Positions 52,544 to 60,501 of a stretch of 60,501 nt of DNA are shown here, one piece after another. The notes under the pieces are model-generated. The model saw nothing but the letters and a program-made list of their open reading frames with translations, ran no database searches and had not been told where the DNA came from. Origin of the DNA: Sphingobacteriaceae bacterium (GTDB lineage: Bacteria > Bacteroidota > Bacteroidia > B-17B0 > Aurantibacillaceae); assembly GCA_947480015.1 (NCBI GenBank), contig CANKBS010000021.1, forward strand, positions 1 through 60,501. The letters run 5' to 3'. How positions within the stretch are numbered: position 1 is the first letter of the stretch; every line of letters begins with the position of its first letter. Position numbers and translations under genes: made by a program.

Positions 52544-54241
52544 ATGTCTAAAAAGGCCTCAACTAAAACAGCAGTTACCGAAAAAACAGCTCATCCGGCA
52601 GAAACAAAGTCGGGTAAAAAATTATTTAATTTAAATCAGGAAGAAAAAATTAGTTACGGCATACTCCTTGTTCTGCTATTGGTGGTAGCTTTAATCCGAT
52701 CTAAGTTTTTTAATATTCCATTCGAGCGTGACGAAGGTGCTTATGGTTATTACGGTAAATTATTACTCGAAGGTAAAATTCCCTACAAAGATTTTTACGA
52801 ACAAAAGTTTCCGGGCATATTCTACTTCTATGCCTTTATGGTAGGGGTGTTTGGCGATACGGTTAAGTCTATTCACATGGGATTTATGTTTTTAAACATG
52901 GCCAGCATTGTATTGGTATTTGCCGGTTCACGTCGTTTATTTTCACCACTGGCTGGTGTTATTTCGGCCATTACGTTTGCCATTGTTTCGCTTACACCTT
53001 CATTAAGTGGCTTTACCATTCAAGGTGAACATGGTGTTGCCTTTTTTATCAGTTTGGGCATTTATGCTTATTCTTATTGCGCACGAAGTACCAACTGGAA
53101 ATATTATTTTCTTACCGGTATTGCTTTAGGTTGTGCCTTTATGGTGAAAACAAGTGGTTTGTTTTTGGTGCTTTGGGGTGGCATTGCCATTGTGATTGAC
53201 TTTTTTCCGGATGGCAACAAACGCAGTGTGAAAGAATTTTTTAGAAGAACGCTCATTTATTCGGGAGGTGTGTTTTTAGTGGTAGGCATTTTGTTTCTCA
53301 TCATTGCCATGAAGGGCTCGTTTAATGAAATGATCTACTGGTCATACGAGATTCCGAAAAAATACGTGGGTCAAATAAAATGGGAAGATGGTAAAACCTA
53401 TCTCGAATACACCTATAAAGCCATTACCAACGATTACAAGTTTTTTTGGATGCATGCGGCCTTAGCGCTGTCAGTGGTGTTTTTAAAGAATATTCCATGG
53501 CGATTAAAACTGGTTTCTATTTCTCTGGTCGGTTTTTCAACCATGACTATTTTTCCGGGTTATTATTTTTATGGACATTATTGGATTCAAATATTACCGG
53601 GACTTTCTATCATGGCCGGTTTAACTTTTTATTCAATCAACGATCTTTTAAAGAATCGTCTAGGAATTAAAACTGATAAAATGAAATATGCCTATGTAAG
53701 TTTGTTTATCATTCTTAGTTTGATGCATTTGAATAAATTAAAGGATTATTACTTTAATCCAAATTACGATCGAATTTTAAGAACTGTGTACGGAAACAAT
53801 CCTTTTCCGGAAACCATGCGCATTGCCGATTTTATTAATGCTAACAGCAAACCCGAAGATAATATCGTATCCATTGGTTCGGAGCCCGAGATTTATTTTT
53901 ACACCAAAAAGAATTGCCCATCGCGACATGCTTATTTCTCGGCATTGGTGGTAGATGTGCCTGAACACAAAGAGTGGCAACGTGAATTTGTAAGGGATGT
54001 GGAAAAAGCTAAACCAAGGTATATCATTTTTTACAATCACTCCATTTCATTAATGGTGCAACCCAATACCGATCGTTATATTTGGGAATGGTACGACAAG
54101 TACATTAAAGATTATAACATGATAGGTTGTGTTGATATGATTGACGGTTACATGGTAGCCAATTATGTGTGGCGCGAAAAATTAGCCGGGTATCAGCCTC
54201 AAGGCAAAAACCTGATCTACATTTACGAACGTAAATCGTAG
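52544..54241 (+). CDS. GT39/ArnT-like multi-pass membrane glycosyltransferase
   Basis: A 565-residue membrane protein with about ten hydrophobic helices and a soluble C-terminal part. After a Lys/Thr/Ala-rich N-terminus, the first periplasmic loop carries FERDEGAYGYYGKLLLEGKIPYKDFYEQKFPGIFYFYAFM, the acidic DE motif of the PMT/ArnT (GT39, GT83) superfamily. These enzymes use polyprenyl-phosphate sugars as donors outside the cytoplasm. With the GtrB-like GT2 and epimerase just upstream it completes a plausible lipid-linked sugar transfer pathway. The acceptor (lipid, protein or polysaccharide) is unknown. Confidence 0.85.
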   Translation: MSKKASTKTAVTEKTAHPAETKSGKKLFNLNQEEKISYGILLVLLLVVALIRSKFFNIPFERDEGAYGYYGKLLLEGKIPYKDFYEQKFPGIFYFYAFMVGVFGDTVKSIHMGFMFLNMASIVLVFAGSRRLFSPLAGVISAITFAIVSLTPSLSGFTIQGEHGVAFFISLGIYAYSYCARSTNWKYYFLTGIALGCAFMVKTSGLFLVLWGGIAIVIDFFPDGNKRSVKEFFRRTLIYSGGVFLVVGILFLIIAMKGSFNEMIYWSYEIPKKYVGQIKWEDGKTYLEYTYKAITNDYKFFWMHAALALSVVFLKNIPWRLKLVSISLVGFSTMTIFPGYYFYGHYWIQILPGLSIMAGLTFYSINDLLKNRLGIKTDKMKYAYVSLFIILSLMHLNKLKDYYFNPNYDRILRTVYGNNPFPETMRIADFINANSKPEDNIVSIGSEPEIYFYTKKNCPSRHAYFSALVVDVPEHKEWQREFVRDVEKAKPRYIIFYNHSISLMVQPNTDRYIWEWYDKYIKDYNMIGCVDMIDGYMVANYVWREKLAGYQPQGKNLIYIYERKS

Positions 54242-54253
54242 TTATCGTTTAAC

Positions 54254-55144
54254 TTATAAATTGTCGGGACGCTTGTGTTTCCAACGGCGGTGACTCCATA
54301 ACCAAATGGTTGGCTGATCACGAATATTTTGTTCGAGATGGCGGGTATGCAATTCAGAGATTTGACCCTCAGCTAAGGATTTTGGATCGGACGTTAAAAG
54401 TGAAGCACTTAATTGATAATAACCGCGTTTGGCTTTCTTTACATTTAAAAATACCACCGGGTAATTAAATTTACGGGCCAATTTTTCGGTCCCATTAAAA
54501 ACAGGGGTATCTTGATTCAGAAATCTTGTCCAGTACGCACTTTCGGGTGGAGGCGTTTGATCGGCAATTAAACCAATGGTGGTAGAAATATTTTGTTGTT
54601 TTAAAGTCAGCAAACGTTTGTACAAAGCCTGCATGGCCACAATGTCGCCCCCAAACCGACCACGTAATTTCAACATAAAAGCATCGAAATCTTTATTGCT
54701 TAACGGATGATATACGCCGGTAATCATGCGTTTAAAATAAACCTGATGGGCAATGGCGCCCCATTCCCAGTTGCCACAATGGCCCATGACTCCTATGATG
54801 CTTTGGTTATTGGCAAAGTAAGCTTCAAACAATTGAATTGATGCTTCATCTAAGACACAGCGTTTTTTAAATTCAGATTTTGAGATTGTCAGTAATTTCA
54901 GTGTTTCAAAAATAACATCACAAAAATTCAAGTAAAACTGTTTGCATATTTTTTGAATCTCGGGGTCACTTTTTTCGGGGAAAGAGTTTCTTAAATTTTG
55001 AAGCACCACTGTTTTGCGATAGCCCAACACATAAAAAACCAGAAGATAAAAAAAGTTACTTAAGCTATAAAGCAGCCAAAATGGTAAAATAGAAATGAAG
55101 TAGAGCAGGGGTAGGACAAGTATTTTAAACAACCACTTGCTCAA
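54254..55144 (-). CDS. LpxL/HtrB-family lauroyl-type acyltransferase
   Basis: A 296-residue lipid A secondary acyltransferase-like enzyme. An N-terminal membrane helix (FKILVLPLLYFISILPFWLLYSL) is followed by the catalytic HX4E motif in VMGHCGNWEWGAIAH (His122, Glu127). TTIGLIADQTPPPESAYWTRFLNQDTPVFNGTEKLARKF holds the second conserved block and IWLWSHRRWKHKRP the third. The start is a TTG directly after the stop of the upstream LOG-like gene, with zero bases between, implying reinitiation. It acylates lipid A in the inner membrane; the position is uncertain. Confidence 0.92.
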   Translation of the reverse strand: MSKWLFKILVLPLLYFISILPFWLLYSLSNFFYLLVFYVLGYRKTVVLQNLRNSFPEKSDPEIQKICKQFYLNFCDVIFETLKLLTISKSEFKKRCVLDEASIQLFEAYFANNQSIIGVMGHCGNWEWGAIAHQVYFKRMITGVYHPLSNKDFDAFMLKLRGRFGGDIVAMQALYKRLLTLKQQNISTTIGLIADQTPPPESAYWTRFLNQDTPVFNGTEKLARKFNYPVVFLNVKKAKRGYYQLSASLLTSDPKSLAEGQISELHTRHLEQNIRDQPTIWLWSHRRWKHKRPDNL

Positions 55145-55858
55145 TTAGAAATTTGGTTTTAATAAATATTTGGAATAAAAATCTACAATGTGTTTCACTG
55201 CATCTTCGGCAGTATCAACTAGTTTAAATAAATCCAGATCAATGGGATTAATATTTTTTTCATCCTGAAGCATACTAGTTTTCATCCATTCAATCATGCC
55301 TTTCCAGTATTCGGTACCAACTAACACAACCGGAAACTGAGCAATTTTATTGGTTTGCACCAAGGTTAAGGACTCGAACAATTCGTCCATCGTACCAAAA
55401 CCCCCGGGCATCCCAATAAAGCCTTGCGAGTATTTTAAGAAAATGGTTTTACGTACAAAAAAATAATCGAAGTTAATTGATTTGTCTTTATCCAGATAAT
55501 CGTTGTGTTTTTGTTCGAAGGGTAATTCAATGTTTAAACCAACCGATTTACCATTACCCCGTTTGGCACCTTTGTTAGCCGCTTCCATAATACCCGGACC
55601 ACCACCGGTAATGATGCCGTAACCCTCATTTACTAATCGAAAAGCAATTTCTTCGGCTAGTAGGTAATAGTTGTTTTCAGGTTTGGTACGCGCGCTTCCA
55701 AATATTGAAACACAGGGCCCGATGCGTGACATTTTTTCAAAACCCTCCACAAACTCACTCATGATCTTAAAAATCTGCCAGCTGTTTTGTGCTTTAATGT
55801 CGTTCCAATCCTTATTTGCAAAGGCATTCCTAATTTTATCTTCTCCTTCTGGCGTCAT
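55145..55858 (-). CDS. LOG family (TIGR00730-like) Rossmann-fold protein
   Basis: A 237-residue protein with the paired signature GGGPGIMEAANKGAKRGNGKSVGLNIELPFEQ and GFIGMPGGFGTMDELFESLTLVQTNK. The PGGxGTxxE motif defines the LOG family, whose characterised members hydrolyse the N-glycosidic bond of nucleoside 5'-monophosphates, including cytokinin precursors. FGSAR near the start supports this. It is probably transcribed with the acyltransferase that follows directly. The physiological substrate here is unknown. Confidence 0.92.
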   Translation of the reverse strand: MTPEGEDKIRNAFANKDWNDIKAQNSWQIFKIMSEFVEGFEKMSRIGPCVSIFGSARTKPENNYYLLAEEIAFRLVNEGYGIITGGGPGIMEAANKGAKRGNGKSVGLNIELPFEQKHNDYLDKDKSINFDYFFVRKTIFLKYSQGFIGMPGGFGTMDELFESLTLVQTNKIAQFPVVLVGTEYWKGMIEWMKTSMLQDEKNINPIDLDLFKLVDTAEDAVKHIVDFYSKYLLKPNF

Positions 55859-55978
55859 TTGATGTGGTGCTTTTAAATTTCATCTATTTTCCCAAAACTA
55901 TAGCTATATATCAGTTATTAGTTTTTAGTGCTTAGTTTTTAATATTTAGTAGTGTTTCTTGACTCTTGTTTCTTGCTT

Positions 55979-56050
55979 CAACCTTAGCCTCTCCCTCAAC
56001 ATCTCCCTCAACCTTAACATCTCCCTCAACCTTAACATCTCCCTCAACCT
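55979..56050. repeat. 18-bp tandem repeat (CTCCCTCAACCTTAACAT)
   Basis: Two full 18-bp units at 56003-56020 and 56021-56038, flanked by partial copies on each side (CTCCCTCAACAT at 55991, CTCCCTCAACCT to 56050, and CAACCTTAGCCT at 55979). The spacer between prfA and the LOG gene also has two AGTTTTTAGTGCTTAG-like copies at about 55919-55950. It looks like neutral repeat expansion; no frame or stem structure. Confidence 0.8.
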
Positions 56051-56071
56051 GCAATCTTTAATTTTTAATCC

Positions 56072-57142
56072 CTACAATCCCCCTTCTTTAAGCCTTTCAG
56101 CGTTTTCGGCGAATTGTAATTTATCAATCATTTCTTGAATATCACCATTCATAAAATTGGTAAGATCATATAGGGTTACATTAATACGGTGATCGGTAAT
56201 TCTGTTTTGCGGATAATTATACGTTCTAATCTTCGCACTTCTGTCACCAGTGCTCACCATGGTTTTTCTTCTCTTAGTAACTTCTTCCAACCGTTTTTGA
56301 TATTCAATATCGTAAATTTTTGAACGCAACATTTGCATGGCCTTTTCACGGTTCCCCAATTGATTTCGTTCGGTTTGGCAGGTCACCACTATGCCCGAAG
56401 GCTTGTGAGTTAAAATCACCTTACTTTCTACTTTGTTTACATTTTGACCGCCGGCTCCACCACTTCGGGCGGTAGCCATGTCAATGTCCGAATCTTTAAT
56501 GTCCACGTCTAGTTCTTCTGCTTCAGGCAGCACCACCAGAGAGGCCGCCGAGGTATGTACGCGCCCTTGTGCTTCAGTAGCCGGCACACGCTGTACACGA
56601 TGCACCCCGCTTTCAAATTTCATGGTGCCATAAGCCCCATTGCCTTTTAGGTTAAACACAATTTCTTTAAAGCCACCCATGGTACCCGGACTCGAGTCAA
56701 CCACTTCCAGCTGATATCCTTTCTTCTCACAAAAACGCGAGTACATTTCAAATAAATTGCCGGCAAAAATAGCCGCTTCGTCGCCACCCGTACCACCACG
56801 TAATTCCATCACACAGTTCTTTATGTCTTCCGGATCTTTGGGTATTAAAAGCAAACGAATTTCTTCGGTTAATTTTCCTTCCTTCTCTCTGTTCTCCTCC
56901 AGTTCGGCCTTGGCCATGTCTAAAAAATCTTTATCCTTTTCGGTGGCCAATACTTCCTTAGCTCCCTCAATATTCGATAATACCTTTTTGTATTCGTTTA
57001 TGTGATGAACAATTTCACCTAATTCTTTGTATTCGATGTTTAATTTTTTAAACAATTTCATATCGCCAATTACCTTCGGATCAGATAATTTTAATTCAAC
57101 ATCTTCGTAACGGCGTTTTATTTCTTCCAGTTTTTCTAACAT
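56072..57142 (-). CDS. prfA: Peptide chain release factor 1
   Basis: A class I release factor of 356 residues that reads UAG and UAA and releases the finished protein. The stop-codon-recognition tripeptide PAT is at residues 187-189 ([15 protein letters not shown]), which identifies RF1 rather than RF2. The catalytic GGQ is at 231-233 ([14 protein letters not shown]). The N-terminal coiled region and [22 protein letters not shown] are typical. It stands alone on its strand, divergent from the OmpA-like gene. Confidence 0.97.
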   Translation of the reverse strand: MLEKLEEIKRRYEDVELKLSDPKVIGDMKLFKKLNIEYKELGEIVHHINEYKKVLSNIEGAKEVLATEKDKDFLDMAKAELEENREKEGKLTEEIRLLLIPKDPEDIKNCVMELRGGTGGDEAAIFAGNLFEMYSRFCEKKGYQLEVVDSSPGTMGGFKEIVFNLKGNGAYGTMKFESGVHRVQRVPATEAQGRVHTSAASLVVLPEAEELDVDIKDSDIDMATARSGGAGGQNVNKVESKVILTHKPSGIVVTCQTERNQLGNREKAMQMLRSKIYDIEYQKRLEEVTKRRKTMVSTGDRSAKIRTYNYPQNRITDHRINVTLYDLTNFMNGDIQEMIDKLQFAENAERLKEGGL

Positions 57143-57386
57143 AGTATTTTAAGGAGGCTAAAGATAAGAAATTGATTTTTGTTTTAAGGACTTTGGCAAA
57201 AAATTAAGGCTTTTAATGCGTGGGGGTATTTTACAGCCATTGGATCCAAGGCTACTTGTTTCCCTTATTTAAGATACTGTTGCGAAAATTAGGTTAAATC
57301 ATAATAATCTAAATCCAATTAGTAGCCGCTTCTTCTTTCAAATTCAATTCCGCATCGAAATCCTAAAAACGGTTTATTTATTTAAC

Positions 57387-57394
57387 TATATTTG
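57387..57394 (+). promoter_or_regulatory. Candidate -7 element TATATTTG of the OmpA-like gene
   Basis: TATATTTG fits TAnnTTTG and lies 24 bases upstream of the ATG at 57418, leaving a short leader. No -33 at 19 bases is seen; the region is AT-rich, so chance matches are possible. The rest of the 275-base gap to prfA shows no further signal I can name. Confidence 0.38.
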
Positions 57395-57417
57395 TTATAT
57401 TAATTAGAGGATTAAAA

Positions 57418-59871
57418 ATGAGAAAAATTATACCCTTACTAATTTTCGGCTTCCTTAGCTTAACTTTTAAAGCACAAGATTTTCTAGGCCTTCAAAGCAG
57501 CAATTACGCAGGTGTTTTAGGCGCTTTTAGTAATCCGGCCAACATTGTTGATAGCCGTTTTGTTGTTGATGTGGCCCTAGTAGGCCTGCATACAACCATC
57601 GATAATAACTACATTGGTGTGAAACGCTCGGCTTTAAAATATACCGGCAATTTAGGTAATTCAAATACCATTAAATTTCCCGATTCATGGAATAATAACG
57701 ACCCCACTTCGCCCAACTATTTTAAAAATAATTTTAATCTGGTAAATAATGGCAAGGATAAATCCATTTACATTACTAACCGCATTGTACTGCCTTCGTT
57801 TATGATTTCGCTTAACCGTAAAAATGCCATAGCCTTTAACTGGAGCGTTCGTAATTATGCCAATGTGGATGGCATCTCTCAGCAAATGGCCGATCTGGCG
57901 TATGGCGAATTTAATATCCCTAGCTTACTGAACCGTGAACTCAGTACCAAAAATTTAAGCGTGCAACAAATGGCATGGGCCGAATACGGTGTTTCTTATG
58001 CCCGTGTTTTAAAGGAAAATGGCGAACATTTTTTTAAAGCCGGTGTCACCGTTAAATTATTGCAGGGGTTAGAAGCTGCTTATTTTAATGTTAACGATTT
58101 TAAATTCAGAGTAAGCACCAAAGACACCTTTAGTTTTATTAATGCTGCCGTGGCATACGGTCACTCCGATAACCTCAATCTTAGCGGTAGCAAACCAAAA
58201 GACTTATATAAATTCACCTCTTCGCCGGGTTTTGGTTTTGATATTGGCGGGGTTTACGAATGGCGACCAAAATACTTCGATTACAAGTATAACATGGATG
58301 GCAAGACCGATTTGTGGCGAAAAGATAAAAATAAATACAAATTAAAAACCAGTTTTGCAGTAAATGATATTGGTGGTATTCGCTTTAAAAAAGGCGGACT
58401 CTCAAATGATTTTGTAGCCAACATCGATCGGTTTAATGTGAATAAATTCGCCAATCTCAACGATATTAATGGTGTAGATTCTGTATTAAAAGCAAACTTT
58501 GTAGATAAAAACACCAAAAAGAATTTTACGGTTTATTTGCCAACATCTATCAATACCCAAGTTGATTATAATATCTGGAAACCTTTTTACATTAATTTCG
58601 GCGTGAACCTTTGTAATTTTTACAAAAGTAAAGATGCCAAGGTACACGATTTTACAACCCTTAGCATTGCACCAAGGGTAGAGGGTAAGTGGTTTGGATT
58701 AACGGTGCCGGTATCGTATAATACGCTGGCCGGAAGAAGAGGCGATAACATGTTGGTTGGTGCTACCGTGCGCTTAGGGCCTATCATTGTTGGGTCGAAC
58801 GACATCTTTAATTATTTTAGTAAAGATGTGTTTGGTGCTAATTTGTATTTTCTTTTAAAAGTGCCAATACCATACGGACATAAAAGCGATCGTGATAAAG
58901 ACGGTATTAGCGATAAAAAAGATAAGTGTGTGGATGTGCCGGGTGTTTGGGAATTTAAAGGATGCCCTGATAGAGACGGGGATCATGTGCAGGATAAAGA
59001 TGACAAATGTCCTGATGAACCCGGTGTTAAAGAATTACAAGGTTGTCCTGATAAAGATGGTGATGGTATTATGGATATGGAAGATGCCTGTCCTGATTCG
59101 GCCGGAACAGCTGAGTTTAAAGGATGTCGGGATACAGATGGTGATAAAATTATTGACCGTTTGGATGAATGTCCGCTCATATCGGGTATTGCTGAGTTTA
59201 AAGGTTGTCCGGATAAAGATGCAGATGGCACACCTGATAAGGATGATGGTTGTCCGGATGCCTTTGGTCCGAAAGATTTAAAGGGTTGTCCGGATAAAGA
59301 TGCCGATGGTATTATTGACCGTGATGATCTTTGCCCTGATCAGGCCGGACCAAAAGAGAACAAAGGTTGTCCATGGCCGGATACCGATAAAGATGGTGTA
59401 TTGGATAAGGATGATAATTGTCCACAAGTACCGGGATTAGTGGAATTAAAAGGATGTCCGATTCCAAAAGCCACTGAGCCAGCGCCACAGGAAGTACCGA
59501 TGAAAGCAGCTGAGAAGAAAATTATAGAAAAAGCTTTTGCCACTTTAGAATTTGCTTCTGCTAAAGACATCATCAAACCTAAGTCCTTACCGGCTTTGGC
59601 TGATTTAGCAAAATTATTATTGGCTCATCAAGCCGACTGGAAATTAAAACTTTCGGGTCATACCGATAATCAAGGAACAGAAGCCGGCAATTTATTGTTG
59701 TCAGAAAAACGTGCCACTGCGGTGAAAAATTTCTTGATGAAAAAAGGAGTAAAAGACGAGCAGGTAATAGCCGAATGGTTCGGACAAAGCATGCCTATTG
59801 ACGATAATAAGACGCCTAAAGGAAGACAGAAGAACAGAAGGGTAGAGATGAAGATCTTACTGAAGGAATAA
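57418..59871 (+). CDS. OmpA-family outer membrane protein with seven TSP3 repeats
   Basis: An 817-residue outer-membrane protein. A signal peptide (MRKIIPLLIFGFLSLTFKAQ) is followed by an N-terminal beta-rich region of about 460 residues with LGLQSSNYAGVLGAFSNPANIVDSR at its start, like the DUF5723 porin-type domain. About residues 490-680 form seven calcium-binding thrombospondin type 3 repeats (DKDGISDKKDKC..., DRDGDHVQDKDDKC and so on), each with an Asp-rich loop and a KGCP ending. The C-terminal 110 residues are an OmpA peptidoglycan-binding domain (LKLSGHTDNQGTEAGNLLLSEKRATAVKNFL, GRQKNRRVEMKI). It likely anchors the outer membrane to the cell wall. A terminator follows after 16 bases. 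Confidence 0.9.
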   Translation: MRKIIPLLIFGFLSLTFKAQDFLGLQSSNYAGVLGAFSNPANIVDSRFVVDVALVGLHTTIDNNYIGVKRSALKYTGNLGNSNTIKFPDSWNNNDPTSPNYFKNNFNLVNNGKDKSIYITNRIVLPSFMISLNRKNAIAFNWSVRNYANVDGISQQMADLAYGEFNIPSLLNRELSTKNLSVQQMAWAEYGVSYARVLKENGEHFFKAGVTVKLLQGLEAAYFNVNDFKFRVSTKDTFSFINAAVAYGHSDNLNLSGSKPKDLYKFTSSPGFGFDIGGVYEWRPKYFDYKYNMDGKTDLWRKDKNKYKLKTSFAVNDIGGIRFKKGGLSNDFVANIDRFNVNKFANLNDINGVDSVLKANFVDKNTKKNFTVYLPTSINTQVDYNIWKPFYINFGVNLCNFYKSKDAKVHDFTTLSIAPRVEGKWFGLTVPVSYNTLAGRRGDNMLVGATVRLGPIIVGSNDIFNYFSKDVFGANLYFLLKVPIPYGHKSDRDKDGISDKKDKCVDVPGVWEFKGCPDRDGDHVQDKDDKCPDEPGVKELQGCPDKDGDGIMDMEDACPDSAGTAEFKGCRDTDGDKIIDRLDECPLISGIAEFKGCPDKDADGTPDKDDGCPDAFGPKDLKGCPDKDADGIIDRDDLCPDQAGPKENKGCPWPDTDKDGVLDKDDNCPQVPGLVELKGCPIPKATEPAPQEVPMKAAEKKIIEKAFATLEFASAKDIIKPKSLPALADLAKLLLAHQADWKLKLSGHTDNQGTEAGNLLLSEKRATAVKNFLMKKGVKDEQVIAEWFGQSMPIDDNKTPKGRQKNRRVEMKILLKE

Positions 59872-59887
59872 CTCTAGTAAAACAATT

Positions 59888-59917
59888 AAAAAAGGCCGAC
59901 ATATGTTGGCCTTTTTT
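59888..59917 (+). terminator. Rho-independent terminator of the OmpA-like gene
   Basis: The stem AAAAAGGCCGAC / GTTGGCCTTTTT with a 4-base loop ATAT (one G-T pair), followed by a T-rich tail. It begins 16 bases after the TAA at 59871. Confidence 0.88.
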
Positions 59918-59949
59918 GTTTTTTGCAAGGCATTAGCTTTCGAAGGCTG

Positions 59950-60025
59950 GTCATCCTGAGCCTGTCGGTCATCCTGAGCCTGTCGAAGGATGAGCCTGTC
60001 GAAGGATGAGCCTGTCGAAGGATGA
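59950..60025. repeat. REP-like element with three tandem 16-bp units (second locus)
   Basis: The unit GAGCCTGTCGAAGGAT occurs at 59976-59991, 59992-60007 and 60008-60023, preceded by GAGCCTGTCG and GTCATCCT (59958-59975). The triplet is identical to that at 20925-20972. It lies between the OmpA terminator and the long tandem repeat. Confidence 0.88.
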
Positions 60026-60026
60026 C

Positions 60027-60501
60027 GGCCTGAAGAGTCTGCCCTTGCAGTATGGCTAGCAGCCCCATAGTGCAGATTCTTCCGCCGCCTTCGAAATCGC
60101 TCCCATGCGGTGTCTGAATGACGTGATCCTTTAATACCTAAGTCACTCTGAGGGCATAGGAAAATTAACCTGGCCTGAAGAGTCCGCACTAGCCGGATGC
60201 TAAAGTTCAACAGACATCATGGATACATGGTGGAATCTAAAGGCTACCGTCACTCAGAGGGCACACATCGATAACCGCTGGCCTGAAGAGTCCGCCCCAG
60301 CCGTATGGCTAGCAACCCCCTAGTGCAGATTCTTCCACCGCCTTCGAAATCGCTCCCATGCGGTGTCTGAATGACGTGATCCTTTAATACCTAAGTCACT
60401 CTGAGGGCATAGGAAAATTAACGTGGCCTGAAGAGTCCGCACTAGCCGGATGCTAAAGTTCAACAGACATCATGGATACATGGTGGAATCTAAAGGCTAC
60501 C
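60027..60501. repeat. 253-bp tandem repeat running past the window end
   Basis: The block from 60027 to 60279 is repeated from 60280 to at least 60501 with the same 253-base spacing throughout. By eye there are about eight differences over the 222 bases that can be compared, most near the left end. Inside each unit a conserved segment (GTCACTC-[T/A]-GAGGGCA, then GGCCTGAAGAGTCCGC, then AGCCG-[G/T]-ATG) occurs twice, with spacings of 145 and 108 bases, separated by two different spacers. No protein-like frame is continuous through it. The left spacer holds an opposed GTCATTCAGACACC...GAAGAATCTGC segment on the other strand. Confidence 0.88.

Noticed and set aside
59857-60210. Minus-strand frame of 117 residues with RQAQDD repeats
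   Set aside because: It is a reading of the 16-bp REP units and the 253-bp repeat, and would begin and end inside repeats.
60027-60501. CRISPR array
   Set aside because: Unit length is 253 bases, the inner cores are about 58 bases apart by unequal spacers, spacers repeat instead of being unique, and there are no cas genes.

Overview
The window is about 60.5 kb of a low-to-moderate GC genome that looks like a chromosome segment of a member of the Bacteroidota. The evidence is: two giant secreted proteins ending in the type B (gliding-motility-associated) C-terminal sorting domain of the type IX secretion system; a TonB receptor with a carboxypeptidase-like N-terminal domain; sensor proteins combining a two-component-regulator propeller with a SpoIIE phosphatase; many SCKK-type lipoproteins; start codons without Shine-Dalgarno sequences; and promoters matching the Bacteroidota primary sigma consensus TTTG-N19-TAnnTTTG, most clearly in front of tRNA-Asp. 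The lineage cannot be fixed further from sequence alone.

Layout. 1-3.8 kb: the end of a TolC-type efflux protein, a dolichyl-phosphate-mannose-synthase-like glycosyltransferase, a BamA/D15-like barrel and a TauE/SafE permease. 4.0-13.1 kb: two tandem paralogous T9SS cargo proteins of about 1490 residues. 13.1-18.7 kb: a lipoprotein, a decayed TonB receptor fragment, an intact heme-type TonB receptor, an unknown membrane-anchored protein, Nudix, YidD and an MbnP-family lipoprotein. 18.7-22.1 kb: a thioredoxin-fold protein without its CxxC and without a canonical start for its signal peptide, a pseudouridine synthase and a formimidoylglutamase-type arginase homologue. 22.3-26.6 kb: an operon of a PIG-L deacetylase, a 38-residue membrane peptide and a sodium:solute symporter. 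26.8-31.2 kb: a DEAD-box helicase, a frameshifted lipoprotein, a coiled-coil lipoprotein and an amino-acid permease. 31.2-32.1 kb: a non-coding block rich in inverted repeats. 32.1-35.1 kb: a J-domain/KTSC protein, tRNA-Asp, an operon nth - H1-like protein - Bcp peroxiredoxin, and an FKBP lipoprotein. 35.2-42.1 kb: two large SpoIIE phosphatases flanking an unknown 232-residue gene, with YceI. 42.2-43.3 kb: a cystathionine gamma-synthase-type enzyme. 43.4-54.2 kb: a surface-glycan cluster. 54.3-59.9 kb: LpxL-like acyltransferase, LOG-like protein, release factor 1 and an OmpA protein with seven thrombospondin type 3 repeats. 59.9-60.5 kb: clustered REP-like repeats including a 253-bp tandem unit that runs off the window.

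Functional themes. The glycan cluster is the most coherent pathway: RfbF and RfbG make CDP-4-keto-6-deoxyglucose; an RfbC-type epimerase, a C-methyltransferase, a reductase/epimerase, a second methyltransferase and a CmcI-like enzyme could turn it into a branched, methylated deoxysugar for the adjacent GT2. A divergent operon (GtrB-like GT2, epimerase, GT39-like membrane transferase) looks like a polyprenyl-phosphate-sugar route. The two SpoIIE phosphatases suggest a partner-switching or serine-phosphate signalling module. The nth - H1-like - bcp operon suggests chromosome protection. Several genes show decay (TonB fragment, frameshifted lipoprotein), and the intergenic regions carry several REP-like families.
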